In this document: positions 23,331 through 36,900 of the stretch, piece after piece | Position numbering within the stretch: the stretch's first letter is position 1 | Layout: every line of letters starts with the position of its first letter | NCBI GenBank assembly: GCA_964019135.1 | Contig: OZ025258.1 | Span: 6,777,961 to 6,841,960 of the forward strand | Direction: 5' to 3' | DNA length: 64,000 nucleotides | From: Arenicola marina | Taxonomy: Eukaryota > Annelida > Polychaeta > Arenicolidae | Notes under the pieces: generated by a model | What the model saw: the letters and a program-made list of their open reading frames with translations, nothing else | Database searches by the model: none | Told to the model about the DNA's origin: nothing | Made by a program: the position numbers and the translations under genes

Positions 23331-24662
23331 GCCCTTATTGTGAACAGATATGCGACCATGTCGTTTCTCACAGTCTATTTATAGACCAACATTACGAGAG
23401 AGATACCTAAATTATAATGCTGAAATAACCGGCGTATGGATGAATAGAGCTAGAGGGTAAAGCCAGGGTCAAATAGATAGCACTGTTGTTTCTCGCCAAA
23501 ACCACGTCAAGATCTAAATTTGCTACATATATTAGGATTGTGATTTGTATAAACATTTTATATTCTGATCACCTAATTATCACTGCAAATTCATTGTCTG
23601 AACCCTGCACAGCATCCCTAAAATGTTGTAAAACCCGATGAACTGCGCACACATCTGTCATACATTCCACGTGGCTTCCAACTTGTGGTAAGCTGTAAGC
23701 AACAAACACCTTTCAGGATTGCCACAATAATTTGTTTATTAGGCAAAACATTTTTTAGGGAAACAGCTGCTTAAATAACTTCAGTTAAACATCAGCCTGT
23801 GTGAGGTAATCGAAGATAAAGTAATTGGATAACGTTGACAGATGGAAAGTGGCTTGCAACTTGGCTACAAGTCATTCCCTGACACCAACATCCAACGATA
23901 ATCATGTCATATAATAAGTTTAAAGGTTGGTCACAATGCGCACGTTTGTCAGCTGGCAACCTGCATAAACCAAAGGGGCTAGCGATGGCACTATGAGCAC
24001 TTACATCAGCTGGCTCCTGCATCAATAGTCTGGTGTCACTTTGCACGATATAATGGGTCATTATCAAATTTCTAAGGACATGAAGTGTCCTTAGGACCCC
24101 TGCCGCGTCAGCGTTACCTAGCGATATAATAAACATATCTATATTATGAGTGACGTACTTTCCGTTGTGTAGAAGTTTTAGATATATATCCGTTTATATT
24201 TTACAAATCTCAGGCAACAAACATTATTATAACAAGAATGCCTTGTCCCAGCCGTTGTTCGATATATCACTGATTAAACAACACATATTGGATGATGACT
24301 AATGGTTTTTCGTACTTCATTGAAGTTTGAATTATTCGTGAATCGTCTGCTACAGTCCCTTGTTGTATAAACTCCAGCAGCGCGGGTAAAGAAGAGGTAT
24401 CGCTGTCCCATGATTTCAGTGTCAACTCCGTTGAGCTTGCATACACAGAGTGAAATCAAGCATGTGACCAAACATCTAAAGAAAAAAGGGTAAGAAAGGT
24501 GATTTCGTTTTCTCGTTACGAACACTGAAAGTCACATGTTTTCTGATAGTGACCCATATACGTACATATATACGTGGCAGAGTCAACCATCCCCACTCAC
24601 CAGCAGAACGACTCATGAAAGAGATCTGATTCTAGTCAAAATTATATAATTCCGTGTCGGAT
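23331..24662. other. Intergenic, nothing recognised
   Basis: An open frame at 23792-24136 (-, 114 codons) has no motif I recognise and lacks convincing splice or promoter context. The rest looks noncoding. Confidence 0.5.
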
Positions 24663-24730
24663 GTGTTTTAGATTGTACTTGGTGTGTACGCTACAGTCTG
24701 CCAGACACGCGGACCTTGGCGAACCAGCCA

Positions 24731-24842
24731 GACTCCTCGATCTGAATCGTCGAATGTATGTAAACCACATTGCCAAACGCGACGGCATGCCTGCCCAAGT
24801 CAATGTGATATAAACAGATTCGACAACTCAGATCGAGGAGTC
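24731..24842. repeat. 25-bp inverted repeat just left of the tRNA-like head
   Basis: Arms 24731-24755 and 24818-24842 are complementary at 23 of 25 positions (GACTCCTCGATCTGA is exact). An inner CACATTG/CAATGTG pair can extend the fold. Part of the loop (GGCATGCCTGCCCAAGTCAA) resembles 21516-21538. Confidence 0.8.
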
Positions 24843-24875
24843 ATGGATGCAGCCATGGCTCGCCGGGGTTCGCTG

Positions 24876-24931
24876 TTGCTCAGTAGTTAGAGTTGCCGGC
24901 GCGCAAAGCCGGCGGTCTTTGGTTTGATGCC
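24876..24931 (+). mobile_element. tRNA-like head (D arm, anticodon arm, start of T arm)
   Basis: TTGCTCAGTAGTTAGAG matches a D arm/A box. GCCGGC, GCGCAAA, GCCGGC forms a 6-bp stem with a 7-nt loop in the anticodon-arm position. GGTC is the variable loop, and GGTTTGATGCC is a T-arm/B box with two changes. The 5' acceptor strand is not recognisable, so this is a tRNA-derived element and not a working tRNA. The 21-bp array begins inside its B box. A related unexpanded fragment is at 58946-58975. Confidence 0.72.
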
Positions 24932-27900
24932 TGGGTCCTGGCTTCGATTCGTTGGGTATTTGGTTCAATTCGTTGGGTCCTTGGTTCGATTCCCTGGGCC
25001 CTGGCTTCGATTCCCCGGGTCCTGGCTTCGATTCCCTTGGCCCTGGCTTCGATTCCCCCGGTCCTGGCTTCGATTCCCTGGGCCCTGGCTTCGATTCCCC
25101 GGGCCCTGGCTTCGATTCCCTGGGCGCTGGCTTCGATTCCTTGGGTCCTTGGTTCGATTCCCCCGTCCTGGCTTCGATTCCCTGGGTCCTTGGTTCGATT
25201 CCCTGGGCCCTGGCTTCGATTCCCTGGGCCCTGGCTTCGATTCCATGGGTCCTGGCTTCGATTCCCTGGGCCCTGGCTTCGATTCCTTGGGTCCTTGGTT
25301 CGATTCCCTGGGCCCTGGCTTCGATTCCCTGGGCCCTGGCTTCGATTCCCCGGGTCCTGCCTTGGATTTCCTGGGCCCTGGCTTTGATTCCCCGGGTCCT
25401 GGCTTCGATTCCCTGGGCCCTGGCTTCGATTCCCTGGGTCCTTGGTTCGATTCCCTGGGCCCTGGCTTCGATTCCCTGGGCCCTGGCTTTGATTCCCCGG
25501 GCCCTGGCTTCGATTCCCTGGGCCCTAGCTTTGATTCCCCGGGTCCTGGCTTCGATTCCCTGGGCCCTGGCTTCGATTCCCTGGGTCCTTGGTTCGATTC
25601 CCTGGGCCCTGGCTTCGATTCCCTGGGCCCTGGCTTCGATTCCCCGGGTCCTGCCTTGGATTTCCTGGGCCCTGGCGGCTTCAATTCTCCGGCGGGTCCT
25701 GGCTTCGATTCCCTGGGCCCTGGCTTCGATTCCCTGGGCCCTGGCTTCGATTCCTTGGGTCCTTGGTTCGATTCCCTGGGCCCTGGCTTCGAGTCCCCGG
25801 GTCCTGGCTTCGATTCCCTGGGCCCTGGCTTCGATTCCTTGGGTCCTTGGTTCGATTCTCTGGGCCCTGGTTTCGATTCCTTGGGTCCTTGGTTCGATTC
25901 CCTGGGCCCTGGCTTCGATTCCTTGGGTCGTTGGTTCGATTCCCTGGGCCCCGGCTTCGATTCCCTGGGTCCTTGGTTCGATTCCCTGGGCCCTGGCTTC
26001 GAATCCTTGGGTCCTTGGTTCGATTCCCTGGGCCCTGACTTCGAATCCTTGGGTCCTTGGTTCGATTCCCTGGGCCCTGACTTCGATTCCTTGGGTCCTT
26101 GGTTCGATTCCCTGGGCCCTGGCTTCGATTCATTGGGTCCTTGGTTTGATTCACTGGGCCCTGGCTTCGATTCCCCGGGTCTTGGCTTCGATTCCCTGGG
26201 CCCTGGCTTCGATTCCTTGGGTCCTTGGTTCGATTCCCTGGGCCCTGGCTTCGATTCCCTGGGCCCTGGCTTCGATCCCATGGGTCCTGGCTTCGATTCC
26301 CTGGGCCCTGGCTTCGATTCCTTGGGTCCTTGGTTCGATTTCCTGGGCCCTAGCTTTGATTCCCCGGGTCCTGGCTTCGATTCCCTGGGCCCTGGCTTCG
26401 AATCCTTGGGTCCTTGGTTCGATTCCCTGGGCCCTGGCTTCGATTCCTTGGGTCCTTGGTTCGACTCCCCGGGCCCTGGTTTCGATTCCCTGGGTCCTGG
26501 CTTCGATTCCTTGGGTCCTTGGTTCGATTCCCTGGGCCCTGGCTTCGATTCCCCGGGTCCTGGCTTCGCTTCCCCGGGGCCCTGGCTTCGATTCATTGGG
26601 TCCTTGGTTCGATTCCCTGGGCCCTGGCTTCGATTTGTTGGGTCCTTGGTTCGATTCCCTGGGCCCTGGCTTCGATTCCTTGGGTCCTTGGTTCGATTCC
26701 ATGGGCCCTGACTTCGATTCCTTGGGTCCTTGGTTCGATTCCCTGGGCCCTGGCTTCGATTCCTTGGGTCCTTGGTTCTATTCCCTGGGCCCTGGCTTCG
26801 ATTCCCCGGGTCCTGGCTTCGATTCCCTGGGCCCTGGCTTCGATTCCTTGGGTCCTTGGTTCGATTCCCTGGGCGCTGGCTTTGATTCGTTGGGTCCTTG
26901 GTTCGATTCCCGGGGCCCTGGCTTCGATTCCCTGGGCCCTGGCTTCGATTCCCCGGGTCCTGCCTTCGATTTCCTGGGCCCTGGCGGCTTCAATTCTCCG
27001 GCGGGTCCTGGCTTCGATTCCCTGGGCCCTGGCTTCGATTCCCTGGGCCCTGGCTTCGATTCATTGGGTCCTTGGTTCGATTCCCTGGGCCCTGGCTTCG
27101 ATTCATTGGGTCCTTGGTTCGATTCCCTGGGCCCTGGCTTCGATTCCTTGGGTCCTTGGTTCGATTCCCTGGGCCCTGGCTTCGATTCCTTGGGTCTTTG
27201 GTTTGATTCCCTGGGCCCTGGCTTCGATTCGTTGGGTCCTTGGTTCGATTCCCTGGGCCCTGGCTTCGATTCCATGGGTCCTTGGTTCGATTCCCCGGGC
27301 CCTGGCTTCGATTCCTTGGGTCCTTGGTTCGATTCCCTGGGCCCTGGCTTCGATTCGTTGGGTCCTTGGTTCGATTCCCTGGGCCCTGGCTTCGAATCCT
27401 TGGGTCCTTGGTTCGATTCCCTGGGCCCTGACTTCGAATCCTTGGGTCCTTGGTTCGATTCCATGGGCCCTGACTTCGATTCCTTGGGTCCTTGGTTCGA
27501 TTCCCTGGGCCCTGGCTTCGATTCCTTGGGTCCTTGGTTCGATTCCCTGGGCGCTGGCTTTGATTCGTTGGGTCCTTGGTTCGATTCCCGGGGCCCTGGC
27601 TTCGATTCCCTGGGCCCTGGCTTCGATTCCCCGGGTCCTGCCTTCGATTTCCTGGGCCCTGGCGGCTTCAATTCTCCGGCGGGTCCTGGCTTCGATTCCC
27701 TGGGCCCTGGCTTCGATTCCCTGGGCCCTGGCTTCGATTCATTGGGTCCTTGGTTCGATTCCCTGGGCCCTGGCTTCGATTCATTGGGTCCTTGGTTCGA
27801 TTCCCTGGGCCCTGGCTTCGATTCCTTGGGTCCTTGGTTCGATTCCATGGGCCCTGACTTCGATTCCTTGGGTCCTTGGTTCGATTCCCTGGGCCCTGGC

Positions 27901-30900
27901 TTCGATTCCTTGGGTCCTTGGTTCGATTCCCTGGGCCCTGGCTTTGATTCCCCGGGTCCTGGCTTCGATTCCCTGGGCCCTGGCTTCGATTCCTTGGGTC
28001 CTTGGTTCGATTCCCTGGGCCCTGGCTTCGATTCGTTGGGTCCTTGGTTCGATTCCCTGGGCGCTGGCTTCGATTCGTTGGGTCCTTGGTTCGATTCCCG
28101 GGGCCCTGGCTTCGATTCCCTGGCCCTGGCTTCGATTCCCCGGGTCCTGCCTTCGATTTCCTGGGCCCTGGCGGCTTCAATTCTCCGGCGGGTCCTGGCT
28201 TCGATTCCCTGGGCCCTGGCTTCGATTCCCTGGGCCCTGGCTTCGATTCCTTGGGTCTTTGGTTCGATTCCCTGGGCCCTGGCTTCGAGTCCCCGGGTCC
28301 TGGCTTCGATTCCCTGGGCCCTGGCTTCGATTCCTTGGGTCCTTAGTTCGATTCCCTGGGCCCTGGCTTCGATTCCTTGGGTCCTTGGTTCGATTCCCCG
28401 GGCCCTGGTTTTGATTCCCTGGGTCCTGGCTTCGATTCCTTGGGTCCTTGGTTCGCTTCTCTGGGCCCTGGCTTCGATTCCCCGGGTCCTGGCTTCGATT
28501 CCCTGGGCTCTGGCTTCGATTCCCTGGGCCCTGACTTCGATTCCCTGGGCCCTGGCTTCGATTCCTTGGGTCCTTGGTTCGATTCCCTGGGCCCTGGCTT
28601 CGATTCCTTGGGTCCTTGGTTCGATTCCCTGGGCCCTGGCTTCGATTCCTTGGGTCCTTGGTTCGATTTCCTGGGCCCTGGCTTCGAATCCTTGGGTCCT
28701 TGGTTCGATTCCCTGGGCCCTGACTTCGAATCCTTGGGTCCTTGGCTCGATTCCCTGGGCCCTGGCTTCGATTCATTGGGTCCTTGGTTCGATTCCCTGG
28801 GCCCTGGCTTCGATTCCCCGGGTCTTGGCTTCGATTCCCTGGGCCCTGGCTTCGATTCCTTGGGTCCTGGCTTCGATTCCCTGGGCCCTGGCTTCGATTC
28901 CCTGGGCCCTGGCTTCGATTCCATGGGTCCTGGCTTCGATTCCCTGGGCCCTGGCTTCGATTCCTTGGGTCCTTGGTTCGATTCCCTGGGCCCTGGCTTC
29001 GATTGCCCGGGTCCTGGCTTCGATTCCCTGGGCCCTGGCTTCGATTCCTTGGGTCCTTGGTTCGATTCCCTGGGCCCTGGCTTCGATTCCTTGGGTCCTT
29101 GGTTCGATTTCCTGGGCCCTAGCTTCGATTGCCCGGGTCCTGGCTTCGATTCCCTGGGCCCTGGCTTCGATTCCTTGGGTCCTTGGTTCGATTCCCTGGG
29201 CCCTGGCTTCGATTCCTTGGGTCCTTGGTTCGATTCCCCGGGCCCTGGTTTCGATTCCCTGGGTCCTGGCTTCGATTCCTTGGGTCCTTGGTTCGATTCC
29301 CTGGGCCCTGGCTTCGATTCCCCGGGTCCTGGCTTCGATTCCCTGGGCCCTGGCTTCGATTCCTTGGGTCCTTGGTTCGATTCCCTGGGCCCTGGCTTCG
29401 ATTCCTTGGGTCCTTGGTTTGATTCCCTTTGCCCTGGCTTCGATTCCTTGGGTCCTTGGTTCGATTCCCTGGGCCCTGGCTTCGATTCCTTGGGTCCTTG
29501 GTTCGATTCCCTGGGCCCTGGCTTCGATTCCTTGGGTCCTTGGTTCGATTCCCTGGGCCCTGGCTTCGAATCCTTGGGCCCTTGGTTCGATTCCCTGGGC
29601 CCTGACTTCGAATCCTTGGGTCCTTGGTTCGATTCCATGGGGCCTGACTTCGATTCCTTGGGTCCTTGGTTCGATTCCCTGGGCCCTGGCTTCGATTCCT
29701 TGGGTCCTTGGTTCGATTCCCTGGGCCCTGACTTTGAATCCTTGGGTCCTTGGTTCGATTCCCTGGGCCCTGACTTCGAATCCTTGGGTCCTTGGTTCGA
29801 TTCCATGGGCCCTGACTTCGATTCCTTGGGTCCTTGGTTCGATTCCCTGGGCCCTGGCTTCGATTCCCCGGGTCCTGGCTTCGATTCCCTGGGCCCTGGC
29901 TTCGATTCCTTGGGTCCTTGGTTCGATTCCCCGGGCCCTGGCTTCGATTCCTTGGGTCCTTGGTTCGATTCCCTGGGCCCTGGCTTCGATTCCTTGGGTC
30001 CTTGGTTCGAATCCCTGGGCCCTGACTTTGAATCCTTGGGTCCTTGGTTCGATTCCCTGGGCCCTGACTTCGAATCCTTGGGTCCTTGGTTCGATTCCAT
30101 GGGCCCTGACTTCGATTCCTTGGGTCCTTGGTTCGATTCCCTGGGCCCTGGCTTCGATTCCCCGGGTCCTGGCTTCGATTCCCTGGGCCCTGGCTTCGAT
30201 TCCTTGGGTCCTTGGTTCGATTCCCCGGGCCCTGGCTTCGATTCCTTGGGTCCTTGGTTCGATTCCCTGGGCCCTGGCTTCGATTCCCTGGGTCCTGGCT
30301 TCGATTCCTTGGGTCCTTGGTTCGATTCCCTGGGCCCTGGCTTCGATTCTTTGGGTCCTTGGTTCGATTCCCCGGGCCCTGGTTTCGATTCCCTGGGTCC
30401 TGGTTTCGATTCCTTGGGTCCTTGGTTCGATTCCCTGGGCCCTGGCTTCGATTCCTTGGGTCCTTGGTTCGATTCCCTGGGCCCTGGCTTCGATTCGTTG
30501 GGTCCTTGGTTCGATTCCCGGGGCCCTGGCTTCGATCCCTGGGCCCTGGCTTCGATTCCTTGGGTCCTGCCTTCGATTCCCTGGGCCCTGGCTTCGATTC
30601 GTTGGGTCCTTGGTTCGATTCCCTGGGCCCTGGCTTCGATTCCCCGGGTCCTGGCTTCGATTCCCTGGGCCCTGGCTTCGATTCCTTGGGTCCTTGGTTC
30701 GATTCCCGGGGCCCTGGCTTCGATCCCTGGGCCCTGGCTTCGATTCCCCGGGTCCTGCCTTCGATTCCCTGGGCCCTGGCGGCTTCAATTCTCCGGCGGG
30801 TCCTGGCTTCGATTCCCTGGGCCCTGGCTTCGATTCCCTGGGCCCTGGCTTCGATTCCTTGGGTCCTTGGTTCGATTCCCTGGGCCCTGGCTATGAGTCC

Positions 30901-33900
30901 CCGGGTCCGGGCTTCGATTCCCTGGGCCCTGGCTTCGATTCTTTGGGTCCTTGGTTCGATTCCCCGGGCCCTGGTTTTGATTCCCTGGGTCCTGGCTTCG
31001 ATTCCTTGGGTCCTTGGTTCGATTCCCTGGGCCCTGGCTTCGATTCTTTGGGTCCTTGGTTCGATTCCCCGGGCCCTCGTTTCGATTCCCTGGGTCCTGG
31101 CTTCGATTCCTTGGGTCCTTGGTTCGATTCCCTGGGCCCTGGCTTCGATTGCCCGGGTCCAGGCTTCGATTCCCTGGGCCCTGGCTTCGATTCCTTGGGT
31201 CCTTGGTTCGATTCCCTGGGCCCTGGCTTCAATTCCCCGGGTCCTTGGTTCGATTCCCTGGGCCCTGGCTTCGATTCATTGGGTCCTTGGTTCGATTCCT
31301 GGGCCCTGGCTTCGATTCCTTGGGTCCTTGGTTCGATTCCCTGGGCCCTGGCTTCGATTCCCTGGGCCCTGGCGGCTTCAATTCTCCGGCGGGTCCTGGC
31401 TTCGATTCCCTGGGCCCTGGCTTCGATTCCCTGGGCCCTGGCTTCGATTCCTTGGGTCCTTGGTTCGATTCCCTGGGCCCTGGCTTCGATTCCATGGGCC
31501 CTGGCTTCGATTCCCTGGGCCCTGGCTTCGATTCCCCTGGTCCTGGCTTCGATTCCCTGGGCCCTGGCTTCGATTCCTTGGGTCCTTGGTTCGATTCCCT
31601 GGGCCCTGGCTTCAATTCCCCGGGTCCTTGGTTCGATTCCCTGGGCCCTGGCTTCGATTCATTGGGTCCTTGGTTCGATTCCTGGGCCCTGGCTTCGATT
31701 CCTTGGGTCCTTGGTTCGATTCCCTGGGCCCTGGCTTCGATTCCTTGGGTCTTTGGTTTGATTCCCTGGGCCCTGGCTTCGATTCATTGGGTCCTTGGTT
31801 CGATTCGTGGGCCCTGGCTTCGATTCCTTGGGTCCTTGGTTCGATTCCCTGGGCCCTGGCTTCGATTCCCTGGGCCCTGGCGGCTTCAATTCTCCGGCGG
31901 GTCCTGGCTTCGATTCCCTGGGCCCTGGCTTCGATTCCCTGGGCCCTGGCTTCGATTCCTTGGGTCCTTGGTTCGATTCCCTGGGCCCTGGCTTCGAGTC
32001 CCCGGGTCCTGGCTTCGATTCCCTGGGCCCTGGCTTCGATTCTTTGGGTCCTTGGTTCGATTTCCCGGGCCCTGGTTTCGATTCCCTGGGCCCTGGCTTC
32101 GATTCCTTGGGTCCTTGGTTCGATTCCCTGGGCCCTGGCTTCGATTCCTTGGGTCCTTGGTTCGATTCCTTGGGTCCTGGCTTCGATTCCCTGGGCCCTG
32201 GCTTCGATTCTTTGGGTCCTTGGTTCGACTCCCCGGGCCCTGGTTTCGATTCCCTGGGTCCTGGCTTCGATTCCTTGGGTCCTTGGTTCGATTCCCTGGG
32301 CCCTGGCTTCGATTCCCTGGGTCCTGGCTTCGATTCCTTGGGCCCTGGCTTCGATTACTTGGGCCCTTGGTTCGATTCCCTGGGCCCTGGCTTCGATTCC
32401 CTGGGTCCTTGGTTCGATTCCCTGGGCCCTGGCTTCGATTCCTTGGGTCCTTGGTTCGATTCCCTGGGCCCTGGCTTTGATTCCTTGGGTCCTTGGTTCG
32501 ATTCCCTGGGCCCTGGCTTCGAATCCTTGGGTCCTTGGTTCGATTCCCTGGGCCCTGACTTCGATTCCCCGGGTCCTGGCTTCGATTCCTTGGGTCCTTG
32601 GTTCGATTCCCTGGGCCCTGGCTTTGATTCCCCGGGTCCTGGCTTCGATTCCCTGGGCCCTGGCTTCGATTCCTTGGGTCCTTGGTTCGATTCCCGGGGC
32701 CCTGGCTTCGATTCCCTGGGCACTGGCGGCTTCAATTCTCCGGCGGGTCCTGGCTTCGATTCCCTGGGCCCTGGCTTCAATTCCCTGGGCCCTGGCTTCG
32801 ATTCCTTGGGTCCTTGGTTCGATTCCCTGGGCCCTGGCTTCGATTCCTTGGGTCCTTGGTTCGATTTCCTGGGCCCTAGCTTCGATTGCCCGGGTCCTGG
32901 CTTCGATTCCCTGGGCCCTGGCTTCGATTCCTTGGGTCCTTGGTTCGATTCCCTGGGCCCTGGCTTCGATTCCTTGGGTCCTTGGTTCGATTCCCCGGGC
33001 CCTGGTTTCGATTCCCTGGGTCCTGGCTTCGATTCCTTGGGTCCTTGGTTCGATTCCCTGGGCCCTGGCTTCGATTCCCTGGGCCCTTGGTTCGATTCCC
33101 TGGGCCCTGGCTTCGATTCCCCGGGTCCTGGCTTCGATTCCCTGGGCCCTGGCTTCGATTCCTTGGGTCCTTGGTTCGATTCCCTGGGCCCTGGCTTCGA
33201 ATCCTTGGGCCCTTGGTTCGATTCCCTGGGCCCTGACTTCGAATCCTTGGGTCCTTGGTTCGATTCCATGGGCCCTGACTTCGAATCCTTGGGTCCTTGG
33301 TTCGATTCCCTGGGCCCTGGCTTCGATTCCTTGGGTCGTTGGTTCGATTCCCTGGGCCCTGGCTTCGATTCCTTGGGTCCTTGGTTCGATTCCCTGGGCC
33401 CTGACTTTGAATCCTTGGGTCCTTGGTTCGATTCCCTGGGCCCTGACTTCGAATCCTTGGGTCCTTGGTTCGATTCCATGGGCCCTGACTTCGATTCCTT
33501 GGGTCCTTGGTTCGATTCCCTGGGCCCTGGCTTCGATTCCCCGGGTCCTGGCTTCGATTCCCTGGGCCCTGGCTTCGATTCCTTGGGTCCTTGGTTCGAT
33601 TCCCCGGGCCCTGGTTTCGATTCCCTGGGTCCTGGCTTCGATTCCTTGGGTCCTTGGTTCGATTCCCTGGGCCCTGGCTTCGATTCTTTGGGTCCTTGGT
33701 TCGATTCCCCGGGCCCTGGTTTCGATTCCCTGGGTCCTGGCTTCGATTCCTTGGGTCCTTGGTTCGATTCCCTGGGCCCTGGCTTCGATTCCCCTGGACC
33801 TGGCTTCGATTCCCTGGGCCCTGGCTTCGATTCCTTGGGTCCTTGGTTCGATTCCCTGGGCCCTGGCTTCGATTCCTTGGGTCCTTGGTTCGATTCCATG

Positions 33901-36900
33901 GGCCCTGACTTCGATTCCTTGGGTCCTTGGTTCGATTCCCTGGGCCCTGGCTTCGATTCCCCGGGTCCTGGCTTCGATTCCCTGGGCCCTGGCTTCGATT
34001 CCTTGGGTCCTTGCTTCGATTCCCTGGGCCCTGGCTTCGATTCGTTGGGTCCTTGGTTCGATTCCCGGGGCCCTGGCTTCGATCCCTGGGCCCTGGCTTC
34101 GATTCCCCGGGTCCTGCCTTCGATTCCCTGGGCCCTGGCGGCTTCAATTCTCCGGCGGGTCCTGGCTTCGATTCCCTGGGCCCTGGCTTCGATTCCCTGG
34201 GCCCTGGCTTCGATTCCTTGGGTCCTTGGTTCGATTCCCTGGGCCCTGGCTATGAGTCCCCGGGTCCGGGCTTCGATTCCCTGGGCCCTGGCTTCGATTC
34301 TTTGGGTCCTTGGTTCGATTCCCCGGGCCCTGGTTTTGATTCCCTGGGTCCTGGCTTCGATTCCTTGGGTCCTTGGTTCGATTCCCTGGGCCCTGGCTTC
34401 GATTCTTTGGGTCCTTGGTTCGATTCCCCGGGCCCTGGTTTTGATTCCCTGGGTCCTGGCTTCGATTCCTTGGGTCCTTGGTTCGATTCCCTGGGCCCTG
34501 GCTTCGATTCTTTGGGTCCTTGGTTCGATTCCCCGGGCCCTGGTTTTGATTCCGTGGGTCCTGGCTTCGATTCCTTGGGTCCTTGGTTCGATTCCCTGGG
34601 CCCTGGCTTCGATTCTTTGGGTCCTTGGTTCGATTCCCCGGGCCCTGGTTTCGATTCCTTGGGTCCTTGGTTCGATTCCCCGGGCCCTGGCTTCGATTCC
34701 TTGGGTCTTTGGTTTGATTCCCTGGGCCCTGGCTTCGATTCCCTGGGCCCTGGCTTCGATTCCTTGGGTCCTTGGTTCGATTCCCTGGGCCCTGGCTTCG
34801 AGTCCCCGGGTCCTGGCTTCGATTCCCTGGGCCCTGGCTTCGATTCTTTGGGTCCTTGGTTCGATTTCCCGGGCCCTGGTTTCGATTCCCGGGGCCCTGG
34901 CTTCGATTCCCTGGGTCCTGGCTTCGATTCCTTGGGTCCTTGGTTCGATTCCCTGGGCCCTGGCTTCGATTGTTTGGGTCCTTGGTTCGATTCCCCGGGC
35001 CCTGGTTTCGATTCCCTGGGTCCTGGCTTCGATTCCTTGGGTCCTTGGTTCGATTCCCTGGGCCCTGGCTTCGATTCCCCGGGTCCTGGCTTCGATTCCC
35101 TGGGCCCTGGCTTCGATTACTTGGGCCCTTGGTTCGATTCCCTGGGCCCTGGCTTCGATTCCTTGGGTCCTTGGTTCGATTCCCTGGGCCCTGGCTTCGA
35201 TTCCTTGGGTCCTTGGTCCGATTCCCTGGGCCCTGGCTTCGATTCCTTGGGTCCTTGGTTCGATTCCCTGGGCCCTGGCTTCGAATCCTTGGGTCCTTGG
35301 TTCGATTCCCTGGGCCCTGACTTCGATTCCCCGGGTCCTGGCTTCGATTCCTTGGGTCCTTGGTTCGATTCCCTGGGCCCTGGCTTTGATTCCCCGGGTC
35401 CTGGCTTCGATTCCCTGGGCCCTGGCTTCGATTCCTTGGGTCCTTGGTTCGATTCCCGGGGCCCTGGCTTCGATTCCCTGGGCACTGGCTTCGATTCCCC
35501 GGTTTCTGCCTTCGATTCCCTGGGCCCTGGCGGCTTCAATTCTCCGGCGGGTCCTGGCTTCGATTCCTTGGGCCCTGGCTTCAATTCCCTGGGCCCTGGC
35601 TTCGATTCCTTGGGTCCTTGGTTCGATTCTCTGGGCCCTGGCTTCGATTCTCTGGGTCCTGGCTTCGATTAGTTGGGTCCTGGCTTCGATTCGTTGGGTC
35701 CTTGGTTCGATTCCCTGGGCCCTGGCTTCGAATCCTTGGGTCCTTGGTTCGATTCCCTGGGCCCTGACTTCGATTCTTTGGGTCCTTGGTTCGATTCCCT
35801 GGGCCCTGGCTTCGATTCCCCCGTCCTGGCTTCGATTCCCTGGGCCCTAGCTTCGATTCCTTGGGCCCTTGGTTCGATTCCCTGGGCCCTGGCTTCGATT
35901 CCTTGGGTCCTTGGTTCGATTCCCTGGGCCCTGGCTTCGATTCCCCCGTCCTGGCTTCGATTCCCTGGGCCCTAGCTTCGATTCCTTGGGTCCTTGTTTC
36001 GATTCCCTGGGCCCTGGCTTCGATTCCCGGGGCCCTGGCTTCGATTCCCTGGGCCCTGGCTTCGATTCGTTGGGTCCTTGGTTCGATTCCCTGGGCCCTG
36101 GCTTCGATTCCCTGGGCCCTGGCTTCGATTCCCCGGGTCCTGCCTTCGATTCCCCGGGCCCTGGCTTCGATTCTCCGGCGGGTCCTGGCTTCGATTCCCT
36201 GGGCCCTGGCTTCAATTCCCTGGGCCTTGGCTTCGATTCCTTGGGTCCTTGGTTCGATTCTCTGGGCCCTGGCTTCGATTCTCTGGGTCCTGGCTTCGAT
36301 TAGTTGGGTCCTGGCTTCGATTCGTTGGGTCCTTGGTTCGATTTCCTGGGCCCTGGCTTTGATTCCCCGGGTCCTGGCTTCGATTCCCCGGGTCCTTGGT
36401 TCGATTCTCTGGGCCCTGGCTTCGATTCCCGGGGCCCTGGCTTCGATTCCCTGGGCCCTGGCTTCGATTCGTTGGGTCCTTGGTTCGATTCCCTGGGCCC
36501 TGGCTTCGATTCCCTAGGCCCTGGCTTCGGTTCGTTGGGTCCTTGGTTCAATTCCCTGGGCCCTGGCTTCGATTCCTTGGGTCCTTGGTTCGATTGTCTG
36601 GGCCCTGGCTTCGGTTCGTTGGGTCCTTGGTTCGATTCCCTGGGCCCTGGCTTCGATTCTTTGGGCCCTGGCTTCGATTCCCTAGGCCCTGGCTTCGATT
36701 CCCTTGGCCCTGGCTTCGATTCCCTAGGCCCTGGCTTCGATTCCCTGGGCCCTGGTTTCGGTTCGTTGGGTCCTTGGTTCGATTCCCTGGGCCCTGGCTT
36801 CGGTTTGTTGGGTCCTTGGTTCGATTCCCTGGGCCCTGGCTTCGGTTCGTTGGGTCCTTGGTTCGATTCCCTGGGCCCTGGCTTCGATTCTTTGGGCCCT

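Noticed and set aside
23141..23371. MSRVDFKK repeat open frames
   Set aside because: Translation of the 30-32-bp tandem repeat only.
23792..24136. 114-codon minus-strand open frame
   Set aside because: No recognisable domain, no conserved neighbour and no splice or promoter support.
24876..24931. Functional tRNA gene
   Set aside because: No matching acceptor stem, the position before the anticodon is not T, and the T arm runs directly into the 21-bp array.
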